A stretch of DNA of 64,000 nt, from positions 372,001 to 436,000 of the forward strand of contig NZ_JAYKOT010000001.1 of the NCBI RefSeq assembly GCF_035481615.1, given 5' to 3'. The position numbers and the translations under genes were made by a program. Positions 54,689-62,877 of this stretch are shown here, piece after piece. Origin of the DNA: Citroniella saccharovorans (GTDB taxonomy: Bacteria > Bacillota > Clostridia > Tissierellales > Peptoniphilaceae). Each line of letters opens with the position of its first letter. Position 1 is the stretch's first letter. Below the pieces are notes generated by a model. The model saw nothing but the letters and a program-made list of their open reading frames with translations. It searched no databases and had not been told where the DNA came from.

Positions 54689-55886
54689 GAAGAAACTTAA
54701 TAAAAAAACAGTAGAGAATTATGAAGGTGGAAATATTAAAGATCCTGCAATTAAAGGTGATTCTTCAGTTCAATCACCAAAAACTAGAACTGATATTCCA
54801 CTAACTAATATTGAAAATGATCCAAATAAGGATATTATTAATAATACAACTGTTGTAAAAGAAGATCATAATAAAGAGAGTGATGAAGTCTTTACCGATT
54901 ATTATAAAGATAAAGAAGTATTACTTGAAGTTAAAAATCTTGATGTTACTTTTACTAACGGAAAGAGAAAATTTAGGGCAATTAAAGATGTAAGTTTTAA
55001 GATTTTTAAGGGTGAAACATTTTCTCTAGTTGGAGAATCAGGATCTGGAAAAACTACAATAGGTAGAGCTATTATAAGACTTAACCAAACAAGTAATGGA
55101 GAAATTATCTTCAAGGGTAAGAAAATTAATGGCAAAATGACAAAAGAAGATGAGCATGAACTTGTAAGACACATGCAAATGATATTCCAAGACCCTGCTG
55201 CATCTCTTAATGAAAGAGCTAATATTGACTATTGTATAGGCGAAGGTATTGATAACTTTAAACTTTATGCTAATATGGAAGAAAGAGAAGAAAAAGTAAA
55301 TAAAGTTCTTGAACAAGTAGGACTTCTTCCTGAACATAAATCAAGATACCCACATGAGTTCTCTGGTGGACAAAGACAAAGAGTTGGGATAGCTAGAGCT
55401 ATCGTTATGGAACCAGATTTTATAATTGCTGATGAACCAATTTCAGCACTTGATGTATCAATTCGTGCACAAGTTCTAAACCTTTTAAACAAATTCCAAG
55501 AAGAAAGAGGTTTAACTTATTTATTTATTGCCTATGACCTTTCTGTAGTTAGATATTTCTCAGATAGAATTGCAGTTATTCACCATGGACAAATTGTAGA
55601 AATAGCTGAAACAGATGAGCTTTTTGCTTATCCACTTCATTCATACACAAGAAGCTTATTACAATCTGTACCTATTCCTGATCCAAGGATTGAAAAGGCT
55701 AAGAAAGTAATAAAATATGTTGAAGAAAGACCAATTGATGCAGAAGGTATTGCATTAAGGGAAATAGTTCCTGGACACTTTGTATTCTCAACAGAAGCTG
55801 ACGTTAATTTCTATAGAGAAAAACGTGAGAAGATGAAAATGGATAGAGAAAGTGTAAAAAAAGACCTATCAAACCTTAACAAATAG
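54675..55886 (+). CDS. oppF: oligopeptide ABC transporter ATP-binding protein (AmiF/OppF), H-loop variant
   Basis: This 403-residue ATPase is longer than usual (about 310-330), with a charged N-terminal extension of about 75 residues and a C-terminal tail. Walker A GESGSGKTT, signature FSGGQRQRVGIA and Walker B FIIADEPISALD are intact. The H-loop reads LFIAYDLSVV: the switch His is Tyr (residue 287, codon 55533-55535), while OppD keeps His. One ATP site of the pair may be weakened. GTG 54675 after AAAGGAGG is the start. Confidence 0.92.
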   Translation: MTDPKKKLNKKTVENYEGGNIKDPAIKGDSSVQSPKTRTDIPLTNIENDPNKDIINNTTVVKEDHNKESDEVFTDYYKDKEVLLEVKNLDVTFTNGKRKFRAIKDVSFKIFKGETFSLVGESGSGKTTIGRAIIRLNQTSNGEIIFKGKKINGKMTKEDEHELVRHMQMIFQDPAASLNERANIDYCIGEGIDNFKLYANMEEREEKVNKVLEQVGLLPEHKSRYPHEFSGGQRQRVGIARAIVMEPDFIIADEPISALDVSIRAQVLNLLNKFQEERGLTYLFIAYDLSVVRYFSDRIAVIHHGQIVEIAETDELFAYPLHSYTRSLLQSVPIPDPRIEKAKKVIKYVEERPIDAEGIALREIVPGHFVFSTEADVNFYREKREKMKMDRESVKKDLSNLNK

Positions 55887-55902
55887 TTTTAAAAAGATTT
55901 TT

Positions 55903-55930
55903 TAGCCCCATTTATGATGGGGCTTTTAAT
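55903..55930 (+). terminator. terminator of opp operon
   Basis: TAGCCCCAT pairs with ATGGGGCTT-like sequence (AGCCCC/GGGGCT), followed by TTTTAATTT. Confidence 0.8.
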
Positions 55931-55957
55931 TTACTAGTCAAGGGAAAAGAGGAAAAA

Positions 55958-56320
55958 TTGAAGATAAATAAGGAAAAAATTAAAAAATATTTAAATAAAA
56001 ATTTTCTAATGTATATATTAATGATAATAGGCATATTCTTTTTACTTCCACTATTATTTGATAGTGAATTCGATGAAATTTTACTTACAATAATATTTCC
56101 GCTTACAGTAGCAATCCTTTCATTTTCATACTCCTTTAAATTTGGAAGAAATTTTTTAATAAATTTATTTATTGTAATTTTTGCATACCTAGATACTATT
56201 ATTTTTTTTAATGAAACAGCGAGAGTTTATGTTTATATATATTTAGTAATTAGTCTAATAGGTATGATATTTGGAAAGATAGAAAAAAATATTGTAGATA
56301 GATATAAGAAAAAGAATTAG
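55958..56320 (+). CDS. small membrane protein of unknown function
   Basis: About 120 residues: a basic N-terminus (MKINKEKIKKYLNK) and four hydrophobic segments (FLMYILMIIGIFFLLPLLF; LLTIIFPLTVAILSFSYSF; NLFIVIFAYLDTIIFF; VYVYIYLVISLIGMIFG), ending in a basic tail. The start is TTG 55958 after AGAGGAAAA. No family is recognised. Confidence 0.5.
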   Translation: MKINKEKIKKYLNKNFLMYILMIIGIFFLLPLLFDSEFDEILLTIIFPLTVAILSFSYSFKFGRNFLINLFIVIFAYLDTIIFFNETARVYVYIYLVISLIGMIFGKIEKNIVDRYKKKN

Positions 56321-56352
56321 TCATTATTTGTTTTTATTTTTTAATAGTTTAT

Positions 56353-56404
56353 TTAAAGCTCTAAGAATAGGCTTATTTATTAAGCGACTTAGGGCTTTTA
56401 TATT
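56353..56404 (+). terminator. probable terminator hairpin
   Basis: AAAGCTCTAAG pairs imperfectly with CTTAGGGCTTTT across a loop that itself holds GCTTA/TAAGC arms; TTTTATATTT follows. Confidence 0.6.
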
Positions 56405-56485
56405 TAAGTTACAAAAATTTAAGTAATAAACCTTAAAATTAGGGTAAGTATATTATGAATTATTTCTCAAAAAAATTTAGAAACT

Positions 56486-56496
56486 TGTGATATAAT
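56486..56496 (+). promoter_or_regulatory. extended -10 promoter element for activase gene
   Basis: TGTGATATAAT contains TATAAT (56491-56496) with an upstream TGA. No good -35 is visible. The start codon is 40 bases downstream. Confidence 0.5.
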
Positions 56497-56535
56497 ATAT
56501 AGAGATTTATTAATGTAAAATTGAAAGGGGAAAAA

Positions 56536-59500
56536 ATGATTTTAAATTTAGGACTGGATATAGGTTCAACCACAGTTAAAATCGTGGGACTTGATGAAAA
56601 TGATGAAATTATTTTTAAGGACTATACTAGACATAAATCTGATGTTATACAAACATGTAAAGATGTTTTAAACAAATTTTATAATATATATCCCGATATA
56701 GATATTAGAATAATGGTTACTGGATCAGGAGCCATGGTTTTATCAAAGACTTTTTCTGTAGAATTTGTACAAGAAGTTGTAGCTCAAAGTTATGCGATTA
56801 AAAGATATTTAAAAGACACAGATGTTTCTATTGAGCTTGGTGGGGAAGACTCTAAAATTACTTATCTATCTGGCCAAGTTGAACAAAGAATGAATTCAAT
56901 TTGTGCCGGCGGAACTGGATCTTTTATTGATCAAATGGCTTCTCTTATGGATACTGATGCTCTTGGACTTAATGAGCTTGCAAAGGATCATACAAAAATT
57001 TTTCCTATTGCTTCTAGATGTGGAGTTTTTGCTAAGACTGATGTTCAGGCTCTATTAAATGATGGCGCTTCAAAGAGCGATATTGCTGCATCTGTTTTTC
57101 AATCTGTTGTTAATCAAACAATTTCAAATTTGGCTTGTGGCAGACCCATTAAAGGTAATATTGCCTTAATTGGTGGGCCACTACATTTTTTGTCAGAACT
57201 TAGAGAAAGGTTTAAAGAAACACTAAATGGTGATGCCAAGGATTTTTTTGTACCAGAAGATGGTCAAATCTTTGTTTGCAAGGGAGCGGCTCTTGCAAGT
57301 AAGGAAACAAAGCCTATTAGCTTTAAATCACTTGTCCAAAAATTTAATTCAGATATAGATATTAAATACGAGGAGTCTAACACTCTAGAACCTTTATTTA
57401 AGGATGAAGATGAAAGGAAAGATTTTTATGATTTCCACAACAAGAGAGGTGTTTTATATGCTGATTTAGATAGCTATGAAGGGAATGCATATCTCGGCAT
57501 TGATGCAGGATCTACTACTTCTAAAATAGTACTTCTTTCAGAGAATGAAGAAATTCTATACACTCATTATGCTAATAATCAAGGGAAACCACTTGAACTT
57601 TTAATTAGCGTCCTACTGGATCTTTATGAAAAAGTAGATGGTAGAGTCAAGATTAAGTCTTCAGGTATTACTGGATATGGAGAGGATTTTATAAGGGCTG
57701 CAATAGGTGTAGATTATGGAGAAGTTGAGACAATTGCACACTATAGGGCAAGTAAAAAATTTATTGATGATGTAAGTTTTATTATAGATATTGGCGGTCA
57801 GGACATGAAGGCTATGCACATTTCTGATGGCGTTATCGACTCTATTCAGCTAAATGAAGCCTGTTCATCTGGATGCGGATCTTTTATTGAAACTTTTGCT
57901 AAAAGTTTGGGAATGGATGCTGAAACTTTTCAAAAGAAGGCACTTGAATCTAAAAACCCAGTGGATCTTGGATCTAGATGTACTGTATTTATGAATTCTA
58001 AGGTTAAGGAGGCTCAAAAAGAGGGTCATAGTGTAGAAGATATAGCGGCAGGCCTTTGCTATTCAGTTATTAAGAATGCTCTTCAAAAAGTAATAAAACT
58101 TAAAGATCCTAAAAAACTTGGGGACAAGGTAATTTGCCAAGGTGGTACATTTTACGGGGATGGAGTTTTAAGAGCCTTTGAAAAAGTCTCTGGAGTTCGT
58201 CCTATAAGGCCTTCAATAGCCGGCTTAATGGGTGCATATGGTATGGCTCTTATAGCCAAAGAAAAATCACCATCAAAATCAACTCTTTTTAACAAGGAGG
58301 AGTTAGAAAAGTTTACCTATACTCAAAAATCTGGAAGATGCGGATTGTGTGAAAATAATTGTAAGTTAAATATAAATATATTTTCTAATGGTAAAAGATA
58401 TATTTCAGGTAATAGGTGTGAAAGAGGTGCCGGCTTAAGAACAGAAAATAGCAAATTACCAAATCTCTTTGAATACAAGTATGATAGATTATTTTCTTAT
58501 GAATCTTTAGAAAAGAGTAAAGCTTTTAGGGGCGAGGTAGGAATTCCAAGAGCCTTAAATATTTATGAAAACTATCCTCTATGGCACGGCTTTTTTACAG
58601 AACTAGGTTTTAGAGTTGTTCTTTCAGATCCTTCTTCTAGAGAAATTTATGAAAAAGGTATTTCTTCTATTATTTCAGAAACAGCTTGTTATCCTGCTAA
58701 AATTTCTCATGGTCACATAGAAAACTTAGTTGAAAAGGGTGTAAAGTTTATCTTTTATCCATCTATTTTTTATGAGGAAAAAGAGTATTCAAGTTCTCAA
58801 AATAATTTAAATTGCCCTGTTGTAGCTGGATACCCTGAAGTTATAAGAAATAATGTTGACTCAATTGAAGAAAATGATGTTAAATTTTTAAATCCATTTA
58901 TATCTCTTAATAATCAAAAGGCCTTAGTTAAAAGGCTTTATGAAGAGCTTAAAGACTTTAATATTCCTAAAAAAGAAATTGAGGCAGGTCTTAGAAAGGG
59001 CTTTGAAGAGTTAGAAAATTATAGGAAAGATGTTTATAAAAAGGGAGATCAGGCCCTTAAATATATAGAAGAAAATGGTATAAGAGGTATTGTTCTTGCT
59101 GGTAGACCCTATCATATTGATAGAGAAATTAACCATGGGATTCCTAAATTAATTAATTCTTTAGGTTTTGCTGTGCTTTCAGAAGATTCAATTGCAAGAA
59201 AGACTGATGTAAAGGGAGAATTAAGGGTTTTAGACCAATGGGTTTACCACTCAAGACTTTATAGGGCTGCTGAGTTTGTTGGTAAAAATAAAAATCTAGA
59301 GATGGTTCAATTAAATTCATTTGGATGCGGTATAGATGCGGTTACTACTGACCAAGTTAATGAAATCCTAAAAAGTTATGGAAAAATTTATACCGTTTTA
59401 AAAATTGATGAAATTTCAAACTTAGGAGCTGTAAAAATAAGGTTAAGATCTTTAAAAGAAGCAGTTGAAAATAGAAAATCTGTAAAAATAGAAGAGTCTT

Positions 59501-60735
59501 ATTCTCCTAAAAAAGTTTCTTTTACAAAAGAAATGAAAAAGGACTACACAATACTTGCACCTCAGATGGCAAAAGATCACTTTGAAATTATGGGGGCGGC
59601 ATTTAGAAGTGAAGGTTACAATATTGAATTTTTACCAAAAGTTGACAGAAAGGTTATCAATGCAGGTTTAAAATATGTAAACAACGATGCATGCTATCCA
59701 TCTATAACTGTTATTGGTCAGATGATGGAGGCTATAGAATCTGGAAAATATGATACAGATAAAATTGCTCTTTTAATTACTCAAACAGGTGGTGCATGTA
59801 GGGCAAGCAATTATGTTGGATTTATAAGAAAGGCCTTAAGAGAGAAAGGATTAGATAATATACCGGTTATTGCACTTTCTGCTCAAGGCATTGAATCTAA
59901 TTCTGGTTTTAAAATCGGCATAGGAACAATTAATAAATGCTTGATGTCTATTCTTCTTGCAGACCTTATTATGAGATGCTCAAACCAGGTGAGAATGTAT
60001 GAAGTAAATAAGGGTGAAACTGATAGGTTAAAAGAAAAATTTATTGAAGAAGCTAAGACCTTAGTTGTAAGACCAAGCTGGAAAGAATATGTTAATTTAG
60101 TTGATAGGATAGTTGATGGCTTTGAAAATATAGAGACTGAAGATAAAGAGATAGTTAAGGTTGGAATTGTTGGAGAAATTCTCGTGAAATATCTTGAAGA
60201 AGCTAACAATAAACTACAAAAACTTCTTGAGAGTGAGGGAGCAGAGGTAATAGTGCCAGACCTTACTGACTTTATTCTCTACTGCCTAAGAAACTCAAGT
60301 CATAAAAAAGAGCTTTATAACAATAGTCCCGTAACTAAAATGCTTTGCGAAACTGCTATTTGGTATATTGAAAAATATAGAAAACCTATAAGAAATAGGA
60401 TAGATAAATCTAAGTTTTATAAAGTTCCAGAGATTAGAAAATTAGAAGATTATGCTGAGGAAGTTGTTTCACTTGGAAATCAATACGGAGAGGGATGGCT
60501 TCTAACAGCGGAGATGATAGAGCTGATAAAACTTGGAGCAGGAAATATTGTTTGTATTCAGCCTTTTGGATGTCTTCCAAACCATATAACAGGAAAAGGA
60601 GTTATTAAAAAGATTAGATCTCTCTACAAGGATGCAAATATAGTTCCAATAGATTATGATCCTGGTGCATCAGAAGTTAACCAAGTAAATAGAATAAAAT
60701 TAATGCTAGCAACTGCAAAAGAAAAATTAAAATAA
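56536..60735 (+). CDS. giant 2-hydroxyacyl-CoA dehydratase activase-family fusion protein
   Basis: This protein of about 1,399 residues fuses two BadF/BcrA-type ATPase domains (GLDIGSTTVKIVGLD at the start and YLGIDAGSTTSKIVLL near 320), a Cys-rich DUF2229 segment (RCGLCENNCKLNI...GNRCERG near 600) and a C-terminal region like 2-hydroxyglutaryl-CoA dehydratase subunits (NNDACYPSITVIGQ; CIQPFGCLPNHITGKG). Activases use ATP to drive low-potential electron transfer into radical dehydratases. This fused class is common in anaerobes but its substrate is unproven. ATG 56536 is chosen with AAAGGGG upstream. It is monocistronic. Confidence 0.9.
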   Translation: MILNLGLDIGSTTVKIVGLDENDEIIFKDYTRHKSDVIQTCKDVLNKFYNIYPDIDIRIMVTGSGAMVLSKTFSVEFVQEVVAQSYAIKRYLKDTDVSIELGGEDSKITYLSGQVEQRMNSICAGGTGSFIDQMASLMDTDALGLNELAKDHTKIFPIASRCGVFAKTDVQALLNDGASKSDIAASVFQSVVNQTISNLACGRPIKGNIALIGGPLHFLSELRERFKETLNGDAKDFFVPEDGQIFVCKGAALASKETKPISFKSLVQKFNSDIDIKYEESNTLEPLFKDEDERKDFYDFHNKRGVLYADLDSYEGNAYLGIDAGSTTSKIVLLSENEEILYTHYANNQGKPLELLISVLLDLYEKVDGRVKIKSSGITGYGEDFIRAAIGVDYGEVETIAHYRASKKFIDDVSFIIDIGGQDMKAMHISDGVIDSIQLNEACSSGCGSFIETFAKSLGMDAETFQKKALESKNPVDLGSRCTVFMNSKVKEAQKEGHSVEDIAAGLCYSVIKNALQKVIKLKDPKKLGDKVICQGGTFYGDGVLRAFEKVSGVRPIRPSIAGLMGAYGMALIAKEKSPSKSTLFNKEELEKFTYTQKSGRCGLCENNCKLNINIFSNGKRYISGNRCERGAGLRTENSKLPNLFEYKYDRLFSYESLEKSKAFRGEVGIPRALNIYENYPLWHGFFTELGFRVVLSDPSSREIYEKGISSIISETACYPAKISHGHIENLVEKGVKFIFYPSIFYEEKEYSSSQNNLNCPVVAGYPEVIRNNVDSIEENDVKFLNPFISLNNQKALVKRLYEELKDFNIPKKEIEAGLRKGFEELENYRKDVYKKGDQALKYIEENGIRGIVLAGRPYHIDREINHGIPKLINSLGFAVLSEDSIARKTDVKGELRVLDQWVYHSRLYRAAEFVGKNKNLEMVQLNSFGCGIDAVTTDQVNEILKSYGKIYTVLKIDEISNLGAVKIRLRSLKEAVENRKSVKIEESYSPKKVSFTKEMKKDYTILAPQMAKDHFEIMGAAFRSEGYNIEFLPKVDRKVINAGLKYVNNDACYPSITVIGQMMEAIESGKYDTDKIALLITQTGGACRASNYVGFIRKALREKGLDNIPVIALSAQGIESNSGFKIGIGTINKCLMSILLADLIMRCSNQVRMYEVNKGETDRLKEKFIEEAKTLVVRPSWKEYVNLVDRIVDGFENIETEDKEIVKVGIVGEILVKYLEEANNKLQKLLESEGAEVIVPDLTDFILYCLRNSSHKKELYNNSPVTKMLCETAIWYIEKYRKPIRNRIDKSKFYKVPEIRKLEDYAEEVVSLGNQYGEGWLLTAEMIELIKLGAGNIVCIQPFGCLPNHITGKGVIKKIRSLYKDANIVPIDYDPGASEVNQVNRIKLMLATAKEKLK

Positions 60736-60743
60736 TTTTAAAA

Positions 60744-60782
60744 GTATCTCCAGAGTTTAGTTTTACTTTGGAGATATTTTTT
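60744..60782 (+). terminator. terminator of activase gene
   Basis: GTATCTCCA pairs with TGGAGATA around a T-rich loop and is followed by six or more Ts. Confidence 0.85.
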
Positions 60783-60835
60783 AAAAAAAGTTATCAAATT
60801 GTAAGATTATTTTTATTTATTGATAATGATTTATA

Positions 60836-60844
60836 TGATATAAT
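60836..60844 (+). promoter_or_regulatory. extended -10 promoter element for LCP gene
   Basis: TGATATAAT lies 30 bases before the LCP start; no spaced -35 is evident. Confidence 0.5.
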
Positions 60845-60873
60845 ATTTACTTGAAGACTTGAGGGAGGATCTT

Positions 60874-61824
60874 ATGAAAAAAAGATTATTTATAACGCTT
60901 TTAGTTTCAGTAATAGTGTTTTCATTTGCATATATTATTTTCACTAATTATTTAGATGTGCTTACAGTAAGTAAGGGTAGTAGGGAAGTAATAACTGGAG
61001 CCGATCTTGGCGAAGGAAATGAAATTAAACAGGTCAAAGATTATGAAATTCTATTTCTTTTAACTGGTGTTGACCACAATGGAGAGGATCAAGACAAGGA
61101 AAAAGATAGAACCGATACACTTATGCTCGTAAAGGTAGACACAAAAGATGGAACTGTGGATTTAATTTCTATTCCAAGAGATAGCATGGTTCCTATTGAA
61201 GGATATGGAGAGGATAAGATCAATCACGCCCATCACTTTGGTGGAATGGCCCTTACCATGAGAACTATAAGAAATTATTTTGGAATAGATCTTGATTATT
61301 ATGTAAAGGTTAGTTTTGAAGCTGTTAGAGAAATCGTAGATGCTATGGGCGGAGTAAAGGTAAATGTTCCAGTACAAATTATAGAAAACCAAACTGGTAT
61401 TTACTTGGAGCCAGGAGAGCAAGTACTTAATGGAAAAGAAGCTCTTTATTTTGCTAGATATAGAGAGTCTTATGGGGATTTTGGAAGGATGGAATCTCAG
61501 CAGCACCTTATGAAAAGAATTATGGAGCAAATGTTAAAGCCAGAAAACATCTCTAAAATTCCAGGCTTTATTAAAACTTATATGACTAGGGTTGAAACAA
61601 ATATCCCAATGTCAACCATGCTAAGTTTAGCTGCTTCTGCTTCTAAATTTAGTACAGATAGAATGAACAACACTACTTTTCCAGGTGAGGGTGAGTATAT
61701 TGACGGTATTAGCTATGTCATTTTGGATAAGGATGGAGTGGATACTATTATAAAGGATAAGCTTAGCGACTATTTACTTGATGGAAATGAAGGAGAAGAG
61801 GAAACTATTAATGAGGGCGAATAG
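60874..61824 (+). CDS. LytR-CpsA-Psr (LCP) family wall-polymer transferase
   Basis: This 316-residue protein has one N-terminal membrane helix (LFITLLVSVIVFSFAYIIF) and an extracytoplasmic LCP domain: FLLTGVDHNGEDQ, the RTDTLMLVKVD motif, SIPRDSMVPIEGYGEDKINHAHHFGG, and RESYGDFGRMESQQHLM. LCP enzymes attach teichoic acids or capsules to peptidoglycan. ATG 60874 follows GAGGGAGGA; the earlier TTG (60859) overlaps that site. Its end overlaps fni by 14 bases. Confidence 0.93.
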   Translation: MKKRLFITLLVSVIVFSFAYIIFTNYLDVLTVSKGSREVITGADLGEGNEIKQVKDYEILFLLTGVDHNGEDQDKEKDRTDTLMLVKVDTKDGTVDLISIPRDSMVPIEGYGEDKINHAHHFGGMALTMRTIRNYFGIDLDYYVKVSFEAVREIVDAMGGVKVNVPVQIIENQTGIYLEPGEQVLNGKEALYFARYRESYGDFGRMESQQHLMKRIMEQMLKPENISKIPGFIKTYMTRVETNIPMSTMLSLAASASKFSTDRMNNTTFPGEGEYIDGISYVILDKDGVDTIIKDKLSDYLLDGNEGEEETINEGE

Positions 61825-62824
61825 AAAGCTTGAACATTTAGAAAATTATTTAAAAAGTGAATATATTGGGGATAATCTTTTTGAGGACGTTTTTATTGAG
61901 CATTCATCACTTCCAGAGCTATCTTTAGATGAAATAGATATGTCGGCATCATTTTTAGGAAAGAAGATTTCTTATCCAATTATGATAGATGCCATGACAG
62001 GTGGCATAAAAGAGGCTGAAGAAATTAATGAATCTTTATCCAAACTTGCTAGAGAGTTTAATATTCCAATGGCTGTTGGGTCAGAGACTATAGCTTTGGA
62101 AGACTTTAATACAAGATCTTTTGAGCTAGTTGGGAAAAACTTAAAGGATAAAATAAAAATTGGTAATTTGAGTGCCAAATGTGGACTTGAAGAAGTAAAT
62201 AAAGCAATAAGTCTTATAGATGCGGATGCTATAGAGCTTCATCTAAATTTTTGCCAAGAACTTATAATGCCTGAAGGAGATAGAGACTTTAGGGGAATTT
62301 TAGATAATATTGAGAATATTGTAAATGGCTCAAAAGTGCCTGTTATAGTAAAAGAAGTTGGCTTTGGTATTTCTTTAGACTCTGCTAGGGCCCTATATGA
62401 AAGAGGAGTAAGATATATAAATATATCTGGCCATGGGGGAACAAATTTTATTGAAATAGAAGATTTAAGAAATGAAGAAGAGGATTTTTCAGACCTATAT
62501 CATTGGGGCAATCCAAGTGCCAAAATTCTTATTGACTACAAAAATAACTTAAACAAGGATGATTTATTTATTATATCTTCAGGGGGCATTAAGACTTCTT
62601 TAGATATTTTAAAATCTTTTGCCTTGGGGGCAGACCTTGTTAGCATATCAGGAGAACTACTTAAATACTTAGCCCATGGGGGAGAAGAATATGCTAGAAT
62701 GTATCTAAATAGTTTAATTAATAAACTAAGAATACTTATGCTATTAACTGGAAAGAAAAATGTAAAACAGCTAAAAGAAATTAAATATAAGACTGTTGGA
62801 AGGTTAAAAGATTTAACTGAATAA
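61811..62824 (+). CDS. fni: type 2 isopentenyl-diphosphate delta-isomerase
   Basis: This 337-residue FMN/NADPH-dependent enzyme interconverts IPP and DMAPP for isoprenoid synthesis. RANRKLEHL at the N-terminus, IMIDAMTGG, AVGSETIAL, ELHLNFCQELIMPEGDRDF, VIVKEVGFGIS and SGGIKTSLDILKSFALGADLVSI are its standard FMN and substrate motifs. ATG 61811 lies inside the LCP gene end. It implies a mevalonate-type or mixed isoprenoid route, not visible in this window. Confidence 0.95.
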   Translation: MRANRKLEHLENYLKSEYIGDNLFEDVFIEHSSLPELSLDEIDMSASFLGKKISYPIMIDAMTGGIKEAEEINESLSKLAREFNIPMAVGSETIALEDFNTRSFELVGKNLKDKIKIGNLSAKCGLEEVNKAISLIDADAIELHLNFCQELIMPEGDRDFRGILDNIENIVNGSKVPVIVKEVGFGISLDSARALYERGVRYINISGHGGTNFIEIEDLRNEEEDFSDLYHWGNPSAKILIDYKNNLNKDDLFIISSGGIKTSLDILKSFALGADLVSISGELLKYLAHGGEEYARMYLNSLINKLRILMLLTGKKNVKQLKEIKYKTVGRLKDLTE

Positions 62825-62835
62825 AATAATTATTG

Positions 62836-62866
62836 GGAATCTTTTTAATTAAAGATTCCTTTTTTA
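62836..62866 (+). terminator. terminator after fni
   Basis: GGAATCTTT pairs with AAAGATTCC around TTAATT, followed by seven Ts; the binding site of the next gene starts directly after. Confidence 0.85.
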
Positions 62867-62877
62867 TAGGAGGATAT

